This document shows positions 1 to 7,225 of a stretch of 64,000 nucleotides of DNA, piece by piece. The notes under the pieces are model-generated. The model was not told where the DNA came from. It searched no databases and was given only the letters and a program-made list of their open reading frames with translations. Positions within the stretch are counted from its first letter, which is position 1. Every line of letters begins with the position of its first letter. The DNA comes from Kiritimatiellia bacterium (GTDB lineage Bacteria > Verrucomicrobiota > Kiritimatiellia > CAIVKH01): the NCBI GenBank assembly GCA_027493775.1, contig JAOSKE010000002.1, forward strand, positions 186,001-250,000, given 5' to 3'. A program made the position numbers and the translations under genes.

Positions 1-2
1 TG

Positions 3-65
3 AGCGGTACTTGGTCCATGCTCACCGGTGGCACCGCCAGTGGCGACTGGTCAGTCGCCCGTTAG
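3..65 (+). CDS. C-terminal end of an upstream gene (partial)
   Basis: The frame entering from the left edge gives about 20 codons and stops at TAG 63-65; the last residues read GTWSMLTGGTASGDWSVAR. It ends 21 bases before the thioesterase start, which would fit a same-strand operon. No family can be recognised from so short a tail, and a chance open frame is possible. Confidence 0.3.
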   Translation, partial: SGTWSMLTGGTASGDWSVAR

Positions 66-498
66 CGAAACAACACGAGATACACGGTGACCGCAAAGCA
101 ACTTCAGTCGTATCTCCACACCAAAATACCAATCACGCGCTCCATGCGCGTTCGCGTGGTCGCCGTCTCATCGAACCACGTAATTTTGCGCGCACCACTT
201 CAGCTAAATCGAAACCACCAGAACACCGCGTTCGGCGGCAGTATTTCCACCCTCGCCCTGCTCGCTGGCTGGTCTCTCGTTCACGCGCGGTTACAAGATG
301 AAGGCGTCGCGCATAACCTCGTGGTCAAAGATCAGGAAACTACATATCTCCACGCCATCACTGGCCCACTCATCGCCGAGGCCGCGTTCTGCCGCGACGC
401 AGATTGGGCGCACTTCACCACAGCGCTGAACAGGCATCACAAGGCCGCCATTCCGCTTTGTGCAGAACTGAAACAAGGTACAGACGTCGCCGCGACTA

Positions 499-525
499 TA
501 GTGGTTCTCTAAAGTTCTGACTTGA
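499..525 (+). repeat. Left terminal inverted repeat of the IS630 element
   Basis: Bases 499-525 match the reverse complement of 1591-1617 at about 18 of 27 positions; the best-conserved core is TTCTC then AAAGTT. The transposase stop codon (509-511) lies within this repeat. Confidence 0.75.
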
Positions 526-1132
526 TTGAACAGGTGCGAATGTTGTCAGGCGCTCTGTTGATGGCCCAGCAAAGAGCCTTGTCAATACGGTCAATGAGCG
601 CATCGGCGTCTTTGGCCACGAAGTCGGTAAACCACTCCGCTTTGATCAAAAGCCACAGCCGCTCAATCGGGTTGAGGTCCGGTGAATACGGGGGCAGATA
701 CAACGGCTCGAAGCGACCCCACTGAAGCCGGGCCGCCTTGTGCCATGAGGCGTTGTCCAGTATGAGAAGTTGGCGTGGACGCGAAGGAGGCGGCAGCCGG
801 TTAGCCTCATCCAGGAACGCCTGAAAGGTATCGGTGTCCGAATGCGAGAATTCACAGAGGAACGCTTCGCCCGTTCTCGGACATACCATCCCGGTCACGT
901 TCATTCGCAGATGGTCGCCGTTTTTGGTGACCCGGCCCGTTTTGCCCACCTTGATCCAACGGCGGCGAGGACGAGGATCGCCCTCAATCCCCGTTTCGTC
1001 GCCAAACCAAAGCTCTACATCGGGGTTCTTCATAAGCGCTTGAAGTTCAAGGCAGAATGACTTTCGGGACTCTTCGTCCTGCCGATCCGGCCACGGTTGC
1101 GGCACCTTCAGCCGAAAGCCTTGATCGTGCAA
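509..1132 (-). CDS. IS630 transposase, DDE catalytic part (second frame)
   Basis: This frame encodes the RNase H-like catalytic domain of an IS630 transposase. The acidic triad is visible as FGDETG, then LILDNASWH, then SPDLNPIERLW, in the order expected for the DDE_3 family. The frame overlaps the end of the upstream helix-turn-helix frame (1108-1536) and is offset by -1. Reading through the T4 stretch (A 1131-1134 on the plus strand) with a one-base step back would join the two as ...VMRF-LHDQGF..., giving one transposase of about 340 residues. The listed first codon is TTG and is unlikely to be an independent start. The offset could be programmed frameshifting, known in some IS families, or a base error. 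Confidence 0.88.
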   Translation of the reverse strand: MHDQGFRLKVPQPWPDRQDEESRKSFCLELQALMKNPDVELWFGDETGIEGDPRPRRRWIKVGKTGRVTKNGDHLRMNVTGMVCPRTGEAFLCEFSHSDTDTFQAFLDEANRLPPPSRPRQLLILDNASWHKAARLQWGRFEPLYLPPYSPDLNPIERLWLLIKAEWFTDFVAKDADALIDRIDKALCWAINRAPDNIRTCSIKSEL

Positions 1133-1536
1133 AAGCGCATAACCGTTGAATAGGCAACGGGCAGCTTGAGTTCATCCCGCAAATAGCCATGCAGCTTGAC
1201 CCCGGTCCAGTGGTGTTGATCTGCCAGTCCGGGTTGCTCAACTAGGTTCACAATCTGCGATACGCGGTCCTGGGGAATCTTGCGCGGCCGACCCGACCGA
1301 GCATGTTCAATCAGCCCGTCAATGCCGGCTTGATTCCATGCGTGTACCCAGCGAGTGAGGGTGCGCTCGCTTACCGCAAAAAGCTTGGCGACTTGGGAGA
1401 AGTCCATCTCCAGCATCAGCGCATTTATAGCGTACAGGCGGTCCCGGCTACGCATGGTTGGGGCGGTCGTTATTGCCAGCCGCAGCTCCTCGGGCTTGCA
1501 GTTTTCGGGATTTGGCAATGTCTTCGAGACCGGCAT
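1108..1536 (-). CDS. IS630 transposase, N-terminal helix-turn-helix part (first frame)
   Basis: This 142-residue frame holds the DNA-binding portion of the transposase. It has a helix-turn-helix segment (MDFSQVAKLFAVSERTLTRW, about residues 43-62) followed by a second winged-helix-like block containing GRPRKI and WTGVKLHGYLRDEL, as in IS630 and related HTH_29/HTH_32 proteins. The open frame ends 29 residues after the WTG motif, where the catalytic frame takes over by a -1 shift at 1131-1134. It starts with ATG at 1536, about 80 bases inside the right end of the element. Confidence 0.85.
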   Translation of the reverse strand: MPVSKTLPNPENCKPEELRLAITTAPTMRSRDRLYAINALMLEMDFSQVAKLFAVSERTLTRWVHAWNQAGIDGLIEHARSGRPRKIPQDRVSQIVNLVEQPGLADQHHWTGVKLHGYLRDELKLPVAYSTVMRFCTIKAFG

Positions 1537-1590
1537 TTCCCAGCTTCATACAGCATCTCCCAAAAATTAAAAGTTTTTTATCACCCTTTT

Positions 1591-1617
1591 TCAGGACAAA
1601 ACTTTTGAGAAAGGCTC
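1591..1617 (-). repeat. Right terminal inverted repeat of the IS630 element
   Basis: Partner of 499-525, lying immediately inside the TA at 1618-1619. The remaining host-gene codons (1620-1651) begin just beyond it. Confidence 0.75.
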
Positions 1618-1659
1618 TAGCCGCGCGACGTTTGTTGCGTTCACGCTCTAACCGACGCG

Positions 1660-2976
1660 CTAAGCCAGGCCAGCCTTTTTCATCAACTTCGCGCGCTCGC
1701 GGAAAACATCCCGACGCAACTTCTCTTCGTCAATCGTCGTCAGTTTTCCATCTTCGTAGAGAATCTTTCCGTTCACAATCGTCATCAACACATCCGCAGC
1801 GGTATTGGAATAGACAACGTTGGTCGCAGGGTCTTCCGATGGGATGGTGTGTACAGTGGACTGATCCACCAAAATCATATTTGCGCGCTTTCCGACTTCG
1901 AGCGTGCCCATCTCCTTCTCCCAACCCAATGTTTTCGCGCCGCCCTCCGTCGCCATCCATACCACATCGCTCGCAGGTAACGCCTCCGCACCAAGGCGGA
2001 TTTTTTGCATCAACCCCGCCTCGCGCATCTCCTGAAACTGGTCGAGCCGGTTGTTGCATGCGGTGCCGTCGGCGCCGAGCGAAACCGTAATCCCCATCTT
2101 GAGATACTCAGGAATCGCGGCGATACCCGAGGCGAGTTTGAAGTTTGCCGACGGGCAATGCATCACCTTCGTCTCTGTCCCCGCCATCAGCTCGCGCTCG
2201 TGTTGCTGCGTATGCACACAGTGCGCGAGGCAGACATCGTGACCGGAGAGGCCGACGGAGTGGAGGTAGTCAATATTGTACTTGCCGGTCATTTCGCGCA
2301 CCAACTCCACCTCATCCACCTGTTCGGACGAGTGAGTGTGGAGCAGCAGCCCATGCTCCCGCGCGTAATCCGCCGCTTTCTGCAAATTCTTTCCGGAACA
2401 ACTCAGCGCAAATCGTGGCGCGACACCGACGCGCAAACGGTCATGCTCGCTCCAGTTCTCCTGAAGAACATCAATGTAGGCGAGCGCATCATCTATCTCA
2501 ACGGAAAGAGGCGCATAGCCGCCAGTCATATCCATCAAGCAGTGACCGATCACCCCCATCAGCCCCGTTTCATCCACCGCCCGAAACGCGTGTTCTGTGT
2601 GGCGAACGGTCTCGATGGAGAGAAACGCGGTCGTTCCGCTCTTAATCAACTCCGCGCAGGAAAGCAGCGCGGAAGCGCGAATCGAATCCTCATCGTGCGA
2701 TGCCTCCAACGGCCAGATCACTTGGCGCAGCCACGGCAGCAGTTGCAAGTCCTCCCCTGCCCCCCGGAAAATGGTCTGGCAGAGGTGGACGTGCCCTTGA
2801 ATCAAGCCCGGCATCAGCAACTGGCCATCCGCATCCACCACCACATCCGCTCTCGCAATGAACTTGCCCACCTTGGCAATCCGCCCATCGCGGACCAGCA
2901 CAGAACCGTTCTCAATAACCGGCGAGCGGGCTGACGGCCACACCTTTGCGTTCTTAATCAACAAATCACGTCCCAT
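1660..2976 (-). CDS. Amidohydrolase of the MTA/SAH deaminase - TrzA/AtzA family
   Basis: A 438-residue metal-dependent hydrolase of the cytosolic amidohydrolase superfamily. Members deaminate S-adenosylhomocysteine, 5'-methylthioadenosine or 5'-deoxyadenosine, or dechlorinate triazines. Metal-site motifs occur in order: GHVHLCQTIFRG (about 63), LHTHSSE (about 214), LAHCVH (about 252) and SLGADGTACNN (about 300). The C-terminus closes the small beta-sandwich domain (GTLEVGKRANMILVD, then VLMTIVNGKILYEDG). I prefer the ATG at 2976 because AGGAG lies 5 bases upstream (2982-2986); an in-frame GTG at 2982 would overlap that site. The gene converges on the broken thioesterase, 8 bases apart. The natural substrate cannot be told from the sequence; a purine-nucleoside salvage role is the usual guess. 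Confidence 0.88.
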   Translation of the reverse strand: MGRDLLIKNAKVWPSARSPVIENGSVLVRDGRIAKVGKFIARADVVVDADGQLLMPGLIQGHVHLCQTIFRGAGEDLQLLPWLRQVIWPLEASHDEDSIRASALLSCAELIKSGTTAFLSIETVRHTEHAFRAVDETGLMGVIGHCLMDMTGGYAPLSVEIDDALAYIDVLQENWSEHDRLRVGVAPRFALSCSGKNLQKAADYAREHGLLLHTHSSEQVDEVELVREMTGKYNIDYLHSVGLSGHDVCLAHCVHTQQHERELMAGTETKVMHCPSANFKLASGIAAIPEYLKMGITVSLGADGTACNNRLDQFQEMREAGLMQKIRLGAEALPASDVVWMATEGGAKTLGWEKEMGTLEVGKRANMILVDQSTVHTIPSEDPATNVVYSNTAADVLMTIVNGKILYEDGKLTTIDEEKLRRDVFRERAKLMKKAGLA

Positions 2977-3054
2977 GGTCACTCCTCACTTTAGCTGGTC
3001 GGCACCAAGATATTTGCTTGAGAACCCCAAGCGCTTGGATTATGCAAGTTAGTC

Positions 3055-3645
3055 ATGCCGAGCGCAAAACATCTTCTTCGAATCGCCCCACTTTGCGGCC
3101 TCCTCCTGCTGCCCCTCTGCGTCGGCTGTCTCGCCACGTATGGCGAACAGCAATCGCAGGCCGAAGCTGCACTGCGCGCAGATATGCGCATCCTGCAAGA
3201 GGACAACCAGCGCCTCAAAGGACGCATCGAAAGCTACGACCTTGAGATTGAACGCCTGAACCACACCGTCGAATCGCTCCGTGCAGCTCCCGGTGGCCCG
3301 TCTCTAGCCGACGTACAGGCGCTCCAACAGCGCATAACCGCGCTTGAATCCCAACTTCGCACACTCGATCAGGCACGCGAACGCGACCGTAAAGAGATTA
3401 TTGATACGCTCAGCTCCAAGCTCAGCCAGATCGCCAACAGCAGCAGGCCCGCCCCCCGCCCCGCCGCCACTGGCAAACGCGTCTCGCAACAAGAAGGCTA
3501 CGAACACGTCGTCGAAGGGGGACAAACACTCTCCGCCATCGCCGCCGCGTACAACGTCAGCACAAAATCAATCATAGACGCAAACAACCTCACCAAACCC
3601 GACCAACTGCGCGTCGGCCAAAAATTGTTTATTCCTGCTCCCTAA
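3055..3645 (+). CDS. LysM-domain lipoprotein with coiled coil
   Basis: A 196-residue exported lipoprotein. The N-terminus is a lipoprotein signal (hydrophobic APLCGLLLLPLCVGC, with the lipobox ending at Cys25). Residues about 35-120 are rich in heptad-like Leu/Glu/Arg (DMRILQEDNQRLKGRIES, then VQALQQRITALESQLRTL) and predict a coiled coil. After an Ala/Pro linker, the last 45 residues form one LysM module (YEHVVEGGQTLSAIAAAYNV, then DQLRVGQKLFIP), a peptidoglycan-binding fold. It probably sits in the outer membrane or periplasm and grips the cell wall. It begins 78 bases from the divergent amidohydrolase start and is followed after 5 bases by the GYF_2 gene, so the two are probably co-transcribed. 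Confidence 0.85.
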   Translation: MPSAKHLLRIAPLCGLLLLPLCVGCLATYGEQQSQAEAALRADMRILQEDNQRLKGRIESYDLEIERLNHTVESLRAAPGGPSLADVQALQQRITALESQLRTLDQARERDRKEIIDTLSSKLSQIANSSRPAPRPAATGKRVSQQEGYEHVVEGGQTLSAIAAAYNVSTKSIIDANNLTKPDQLRVGQKLFIPAP

Positions 3646-3650
3646 CCACC

Positions 3651-4391
3651 ATGAGCTGGCAACTTCGCAGAGCAAAAAAGACCATCTACGGCCCGGTAGA
3701 ACTACCGGAGCTTTGCCGATGGGCGAGCGAAGGCCGCGTCTTATTCGACGACGAAGTCCGCGAAAACGAGACCTCATGGAAGCCTGCTGCTGAAATCGCC
3801 GACCTCGAACTCAACTGGCTCGCACCCGATGCCGACGGCGCTCTGCGCGGCCCATTTCATATCTTGCTTTTTGCCGACCTCCTGAAGCGCAACGTCCTTC
3901 TAGGCAACAACCTCATCACCCATCGCATCACCAACGAGCAATCCACCGTTGCGCAGGCGGTCACCGCCGAACTCACCCGACGCATCGAAACACTTTCCGC
4001 CATCGCCTCCGAAAAATCAGCGGAACCCGTCAGGCATGTGGAAAAAGACAACGCAGTCGGACTCGAAAAAACTGTGCAGGATATGACCCGCCGCTACGAA
4101 GCCATGCTCGCCCGCACCCGCGAACAGGAGGACGAACTCGGCGATCTCAGGCAAAAACTAGCCACCACCCAGCAATCGGCAAATGAGCAGCTCGCCAAAG
4201 CAGACGCCGCCCGACAGCGCGCTGAAGAAGAAGCGGCCACGCAACACAAAAAAATCGAATCGCTCCAAACGATCCAAAACGACCTCGCCCAAAATTTCCG
4301 CGAACTCAACGAGCGTTACATCGAACTACGCGACAAAACCGGCGCCGCCCCCGACGGCAAACCCCGCAAACCCAAAGCCCGCCTCGTCTAA
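3651..4391 (+). CDS. GYF_2-domain protein with long coiled coil
   Basis: A 246-residue, probably cytoplasmic or peripheral protein without a signal peptide. Residues 1-57 match the GYF_2 pattern (W-x-L-x7-YGPVELPELCRWASEGRV, then DEVRE and SWKPA). Residues about 58-92 look like a second, degenerate copy (GALRGPFHILLFADLLKRNV). From about residue 95 to 235 the sequence is strongly coiled-coil-like, rich in Glu, Gln, Arg and Ala (AEEEAATQHKKIESLQTIQN). The C-terminus is basic (KPRKPKARL). GYF_2 domains bind proline-rich or hydrophobic peptides. Its partner could be the adjacent LysM lipoprotein's system, but the sequence does not show this. Confidence 0.75.
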   Translation: MSWQLRRAKKTIYGPVELPELCRWASEGRVLFDDEVRENETSWKPAAEIADLELNWLAPDADGALRGPFHILLFADLLKRNVLLGNNLITHRITNEQSTVAQAVTAELTRRIETLSAIASEKSAEPVRHVEKDNAVGLEKTVQDMTRRYEAMLARTREQEDELGDLRQKLATTQQSANEQLAKADAARQRAEEEAATQHKKIESLQTIQNDLAQNFRELNERYIELRDKTGAAPDGKPRKPKARLV

Positions 4392-4504
4392 ACCACGCCA
4401 CGCCGTACAGAAAAGTTGCGCTCGGGCCAAAAACGAACCGCGAATTACGCGATTTTGCGCGAATTTATCCCTATCCCTCCCGTGCCATCGCTTGAGCGTA
4501 GGCG

Positions 4505-4526
4505 ACCGGGACGAGGGCGTCCCGGT
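4505..4526. terminator. Perfect 9-bp hairpin between convergent genes
   Basis: ACCGGGACG (4505-4513) and CGTCCCGGT (4518-4526) form a perfect 9-bp stem with an AGGG loop, about midway between the ends of the GYF_2 gene (4391) and the M29 peptidase gene (4595). No T-run follows on either strand, so a factor-independent terminator is uncertain. A REP-like element is the alternative. Confidence 0.5.
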
Positions 4527-4594
4527 TCCATGTGTTCAGTTTGTGAATGGTTGAAATTTTGGAGACCGACGATCTCGTCGGGTGGATTTTTGGG

Positions 4595-5680
4595 TTAGAC
4601 GAATTTGCCGTTTTTTTGGAAAAGCTTGCCGTCAACGTAGAGGGCGCCGTCCTGTCGGAGGTCTTTGATCATGTCCCAGTGGAGACCGGATTTGTTTTTG
4701 CCGCCGGTCTCTTCATACGATTCGCCGAGAGCGAGGTGGATGGTGCCGCCGATCTTCTCGTCGAATAAGATATTTTTAATAAAGCGCTGGATGTCGTAGT
4801 TGGTGCCAATACCGAGCTCGCCAAGACGACGGGCGCCGGGATCCATATCGAGCATCTTGAGGAGATAATCCTGATTCTTCGTGGCAGAGGCTTCTACCAC
4901 CTTGCCTTTCTTGAAGACCAAACGGATGCCGTCAATTTCACGACCGCCTTCACAAACGGGGAAGTCGTAACGAATGTAACCTTCAGCCGAGGTCTCGACG
5001 GGGCCGGTAAAAATCTCGCCGCTGGGAACATTGTATGTCGCAACAGAAGGAATGAAGGTGCGGCCTTTGACGGACATTTTGAGGTCGGTGTCGGGGCCGA
5101 CGATGCGGACTTCATCGGCGTTGCGCAGCTTGGCGATGAGTTTCTTCTGGCGACGCTCTTCTTCTTGCCAACCCTTTACCGGGTCGTCGAGGTGGAGGAG
5201 ATTCGCGCGGAAAACGAAGTCGGCGAAATCAGAAAAACTCATATCTGCGTCTTGCGCGTAAGCCTCTGTGGGGAAGAGGGTGAGCGCCCACTTCTTTGCG
5301 AGCATAATTCTGCGTACAGGGCGCCGCGCTTTGGCAAATCGCGCCATACGGGTCGGGTCTGTTGCGGATAGCGCACGGGTATTGGAGCTACCCATAATGC
5401 GGATCGTGCCATCCATCGCTTTCGCGTAGTCCATTTCGAACTTGGGCAGAGAGTCGAAGTGATGCGGCTGCGCATATTTGAAAAATCTCTCAGTCAGCCC
5501 GGTGGGGGTCATACGGACAATCGGATACGCGCCAGCGCGGAGCAGCTCTTCGTAGAGGTCTTGAATGAGGAGGCTCGTCGTTTCCGGGCCTTCGATACCG
5601 ATGCTTTCGCCTTTCTTGGCGTAGATAGAGTAGTGGGCGAGTAGTTGCGCAAATTTACGAATACGCGGGTCTTGAATCAT
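4595..5680 (-). CDS. M29-family metallo-aminopeptidase (AmpS/PepS/AmpT type)
   Basis: A 361-residue cytoplasmic aminopeptidase of MEROPS family M29, dimeric enzymes with a two-metal site. Recognisable blocks are the N-terminal YSIYAKKGESIGIEGPETT, the central SGEIFTGPVETSAEGYIR, and the C-terminal metal ligands in GTIHLALGESYEETGG and SGLHWDMIKDLR. These match the Glu/His/His/Asp ligand arrangement of the family. Length is normal (about 360-410). The start at 5680 is the first ATG; upstream (minus-strand sense) lies a spacer holding two identical palindromes that may control it. It would release N-terminal residues from peptides in general protein turnover. Confidence 0.9.
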   Translation of the reverse strand: MIQDPRIRKFAQLLAHYSIYAKKGESIGIEGPETTSLLIQDLYEELLRAGAYPIVRMTPTGLTERFFKYAQPHHFDSLPKFEMDYAKAMDGTIRIMGSSNTRALSATDPTRMARFAKARRPVRRIMLAKKWALTLFPTEAYAQDADMSFSDFADFVFRANLLHLDDPVKGWQEEERRQKKLIAKLRNADEVRIVGPDTDLKMSVKGRTFIPSVATYNVPSGEIFTGPVETSAEGYIRYDFPVCEGGREIDGIRLVFKKGKVVEASATKNQDYLLKMLDMDPGARRLGELGIGTNYDIQRFIKNILFDEKIGGTIHLALGESYEETGGKNKSGLHWDMIKDLRQDGALYVDGKLFQKNGKFV

Positions 5681-5729
5681 TGGAATAGGGCTCCTTGTGT
5701 TCCCCTACAATAATCCTACGCCGCGAAAT

Positions 5730-5776
5730 TTCCAAGGGTTGGAAGTCATTTCTAGAGAAAGTTCCAAGGGTTGGAA
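5730..5776. promoter_or_regulatory. Pair of identical 15-bp palindromes upstream of the M29 gene
   Basis: TTCCAAGGGTTGGAA occurs at 5730-5744 and again at 5762-5776. Each has 6-bp arms around GGG. The copies are 32 bases apart start to start (about three helical turns) and lie 50-96 bases upstream of the peptidase ATG, in the 236-bp gap after the RlmI-like gene. The layout suggests an operator for a dimeric regulator. An intergenic repeat or hairpin pair is the alternative. Confidence 0.45.
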
Positions 5777-5916
5777 TTTAACCGCGACCCCTTCTTGTAC
5801 ATCTGGATATGCCATCGGCGCGGGGGCATATCATAAGAGGTTTTATGAGGGAATTGAACGAGCAGGACGGAAGTCAGAGGTAGCCACGACTCGTGACAAG
5901 CAGTCTTGCAACGTGC

Positions 5917-7116
5917 TCACAGCGCACGGGCGATCAGACCGTGGAGGTAGTTGCCTTCGGGGAAGGCGGTAAGGATCGGGTGGTCGGGTGGTTGGGCGAT
6001 GGATTCCAGAATTTGCACGTCGCGACGCGCATCCGTTGTAGCCCAGCTCAATGCGAGCCGCAAATGCTCGGAGGTCACCCAGCCTGAACAGGAAAAGGTC
6101 GCGAGGATGCCATCGGGTCGCAGAAGTTTCAGCGCCAGGAGATTGATGTCTTTGTACGCGCGCATCCCCTTCTCCAATTGGCCCGGCGTCGCGACGAAAC
6201 GGGGCGGGTCCAAAATGATCAGATCAAATGAACGTCCTTCATCACGAAATTTTCGCAGCTCAACCGGAACCGAGGTCTCGCGATACTCAATCGGCGTCTT
6301 CAGGCCGTTCAATTCGTGATGCGTCTGCGCGAGTTGCAACGCAGGACGCGAGGTATCGAGTCCAATAATTGACTTTGCGCCGGCTCGCGCGGCATGTAAT
6401 TCAAACGCGCCGGTATAGCAATAGGCGCTCAGCACTTCGCGACCGGCGGCATAACGCGCGACGCGCTGACGCGCTTCCCGCTGGTCGAGATAGAAGCCGG
6501 TCTTCTGTCCTCCGGTAATGGAAACATTATACAGAAAGCCCGATTCCAAAATGCGTGCGTGATCGCGTACGTGTTGGCTCGCCGCGCGTACAGCAGCTTC
6601 GTCCAGTCCCTCCCGCTCGACTGCATCCGCTTCAACCGCAAATGCGACACGACCTGCCCCGGTTCGCGCGATGAGCTGGTCGCGAATAAACGGCAGCCAA
6701 GGCACCCACGCTGCGGCGCCGACGCGAATGGAAAGAGTGTCCGCGTAACGGTCCACAATCAGGCCGGATAAACCGTCGGCCTCTGAAAATACCAGGCGGT
6801 AGGCGTTTGTCGTTTCATCAGATTTGAAGAGCTGCTCGCGGAACGTCACCGCGCGATCGAGTCGGTCTGCAATTAACGCTTCGTCAACGATTTCATTTTC
6901 CCGCCGACTCAACACGCGCACAGCGAGTTTTGATTTTCGGTTTGCAATCCCACTGGCCAACCATTCCCCGTCCGCCGTGCGCACAGTGACAGCGCCGGGT
7001 ACACCAGCATCCCCTTCCCATCGGGCGATTGCTCCGGAGAATATCCACGGATGGCCCAAGCGCACGGGGCGATCACGACCCTTTGTCAAGGTAACGGTCA
7101 GTTGAGAAGCAGGCAT
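5917..7116 (-). CDS. rlmI: RlmI-like 23S rRNA (cytosine-5) methyltransferase
   Basis: A 399-residue class I SAM-dependent methyltransferase of the RlmI/YwbD family, which methylates C1962 of 23S rRNA in E. coli. The N-terminal about 75 residues form the PUA domain (RPVRLGHPWIFSGAI). Next comes the EEHEE-like region (YRLVFSEADGLSGLIVDRY, about 105-124). The catalytic domain follows, with KTGFYLDQRE, SAYCYTGAFELHA (SAM motif I), FDLIILDPPRF (motif IV) and ILATFSCSGWV, where the catalytic Cys lies. Length matches E. coli RlmI (396). It lies divergently from hrpB, whose preferred ATG is 109 bases away. The exact target base is inferred from the family. Confidence 0.85.
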   Translation of the reverse strand: MPASQLTVTLTKGRDRPVRLGHPWIFSGAIARWEGDAGVPGAVTVRTADGEWLASGIANRKSKLAVRVLSRRENEIVDEALIADRLDRAVTFREQLFKSDETTNAYRLVFSEADGLSGLIVDRYADTLSIRVGAAAWVPWLPFIRDQLIARTGAGRVAFAVEADAVEREGLDEAAVRAASQHVRDHARILESGFLYNVSITGGQKTGFYLDQREARQRVARYAAGREVLSAYCYTGAFELHAARAGAKSIIGLDTSRPALQLAQTHHELNGLKTPIEYRETSVPVELRKFRDEGRSFDLIILDPPRFVATPGQLEKGMRAYKDINLLALKLLRPDGILATFSCSGWVTSEHLRLALSWATTDARRDVQILESIAQPPDHPILTAFPEGNYLHGLIARAL

Positions 7117-7225
7117 ATCGGCAGCTTTGATAAAAACGGCAGGATGTGCGAGAGGAAATGATGAAGTTTCATCAGAATCAGGCGCATACTTGTCGAACGG
7201 CTCCGCTTGTGGCCAACTGTGGGAA

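Larger units (their letters stand above)
499..1617 (-). mobile_element. IS630-family insertion sequence, about 1.12 kb
   Basis: The element is flanked by TA at 497-498 and 1618-1619, the target dinucleotide duplicated by IS630/Tc1-mariner elements. Its ends form imperfect terminal inverted repeats, with about 18 of 27 positions matching without gaps (499-525 against 1591-1617). It carries a two-frame transposase on the minus strand. The boundaries are supported independently because removing the element restores the host gene exactly. Confidence 0.9.
87..1651 (+). pseudogene. YiiD C-terminal-type (hotdog) thioesterase, interrupted by an IS630 element
   Basis: The 5' part (87-498, GTG start) encodes a hotdog-fold protein of the YiiD_C/4HBT type, which is predicted to cleave acyl-thioesters. 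Typical blocks are visible: IPITRSMRVRVV near residue 15, NTAFGGSISTLALLAGWSLV around residue 50, and QETTYLHAITG around 85. The gene is broken at 498 by an IS630 insertion, after which the open frame stops within the element at 510-512. Joining base 498 to base 1620, which keeps one TA and removes 499-1619, restores the frame. It then reads through AATSRATFVAFTL to TAA at 1649-1651, giving a 147-residue protein with the F-V-A-type ending expected for the family. As it stands the protein lacks its last beta strand and gains four foreign residues, so it is probably inactive, although the loss is small. Confidence 0.85.

Noticed and set aside
2005-2934. A 309-codon plus-strand open frame
   Set aside because: Antisense to the amidohydrolase, which has intact metal-site motifs; no recognisable domain on the plus strand.
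7127-7225. TTG start extending HrpB by 33 residues
   Set aside because: The added residues show no similarity to HrpB N-termini as I know them, and ATG 7226 places Walker A at the usual distance.
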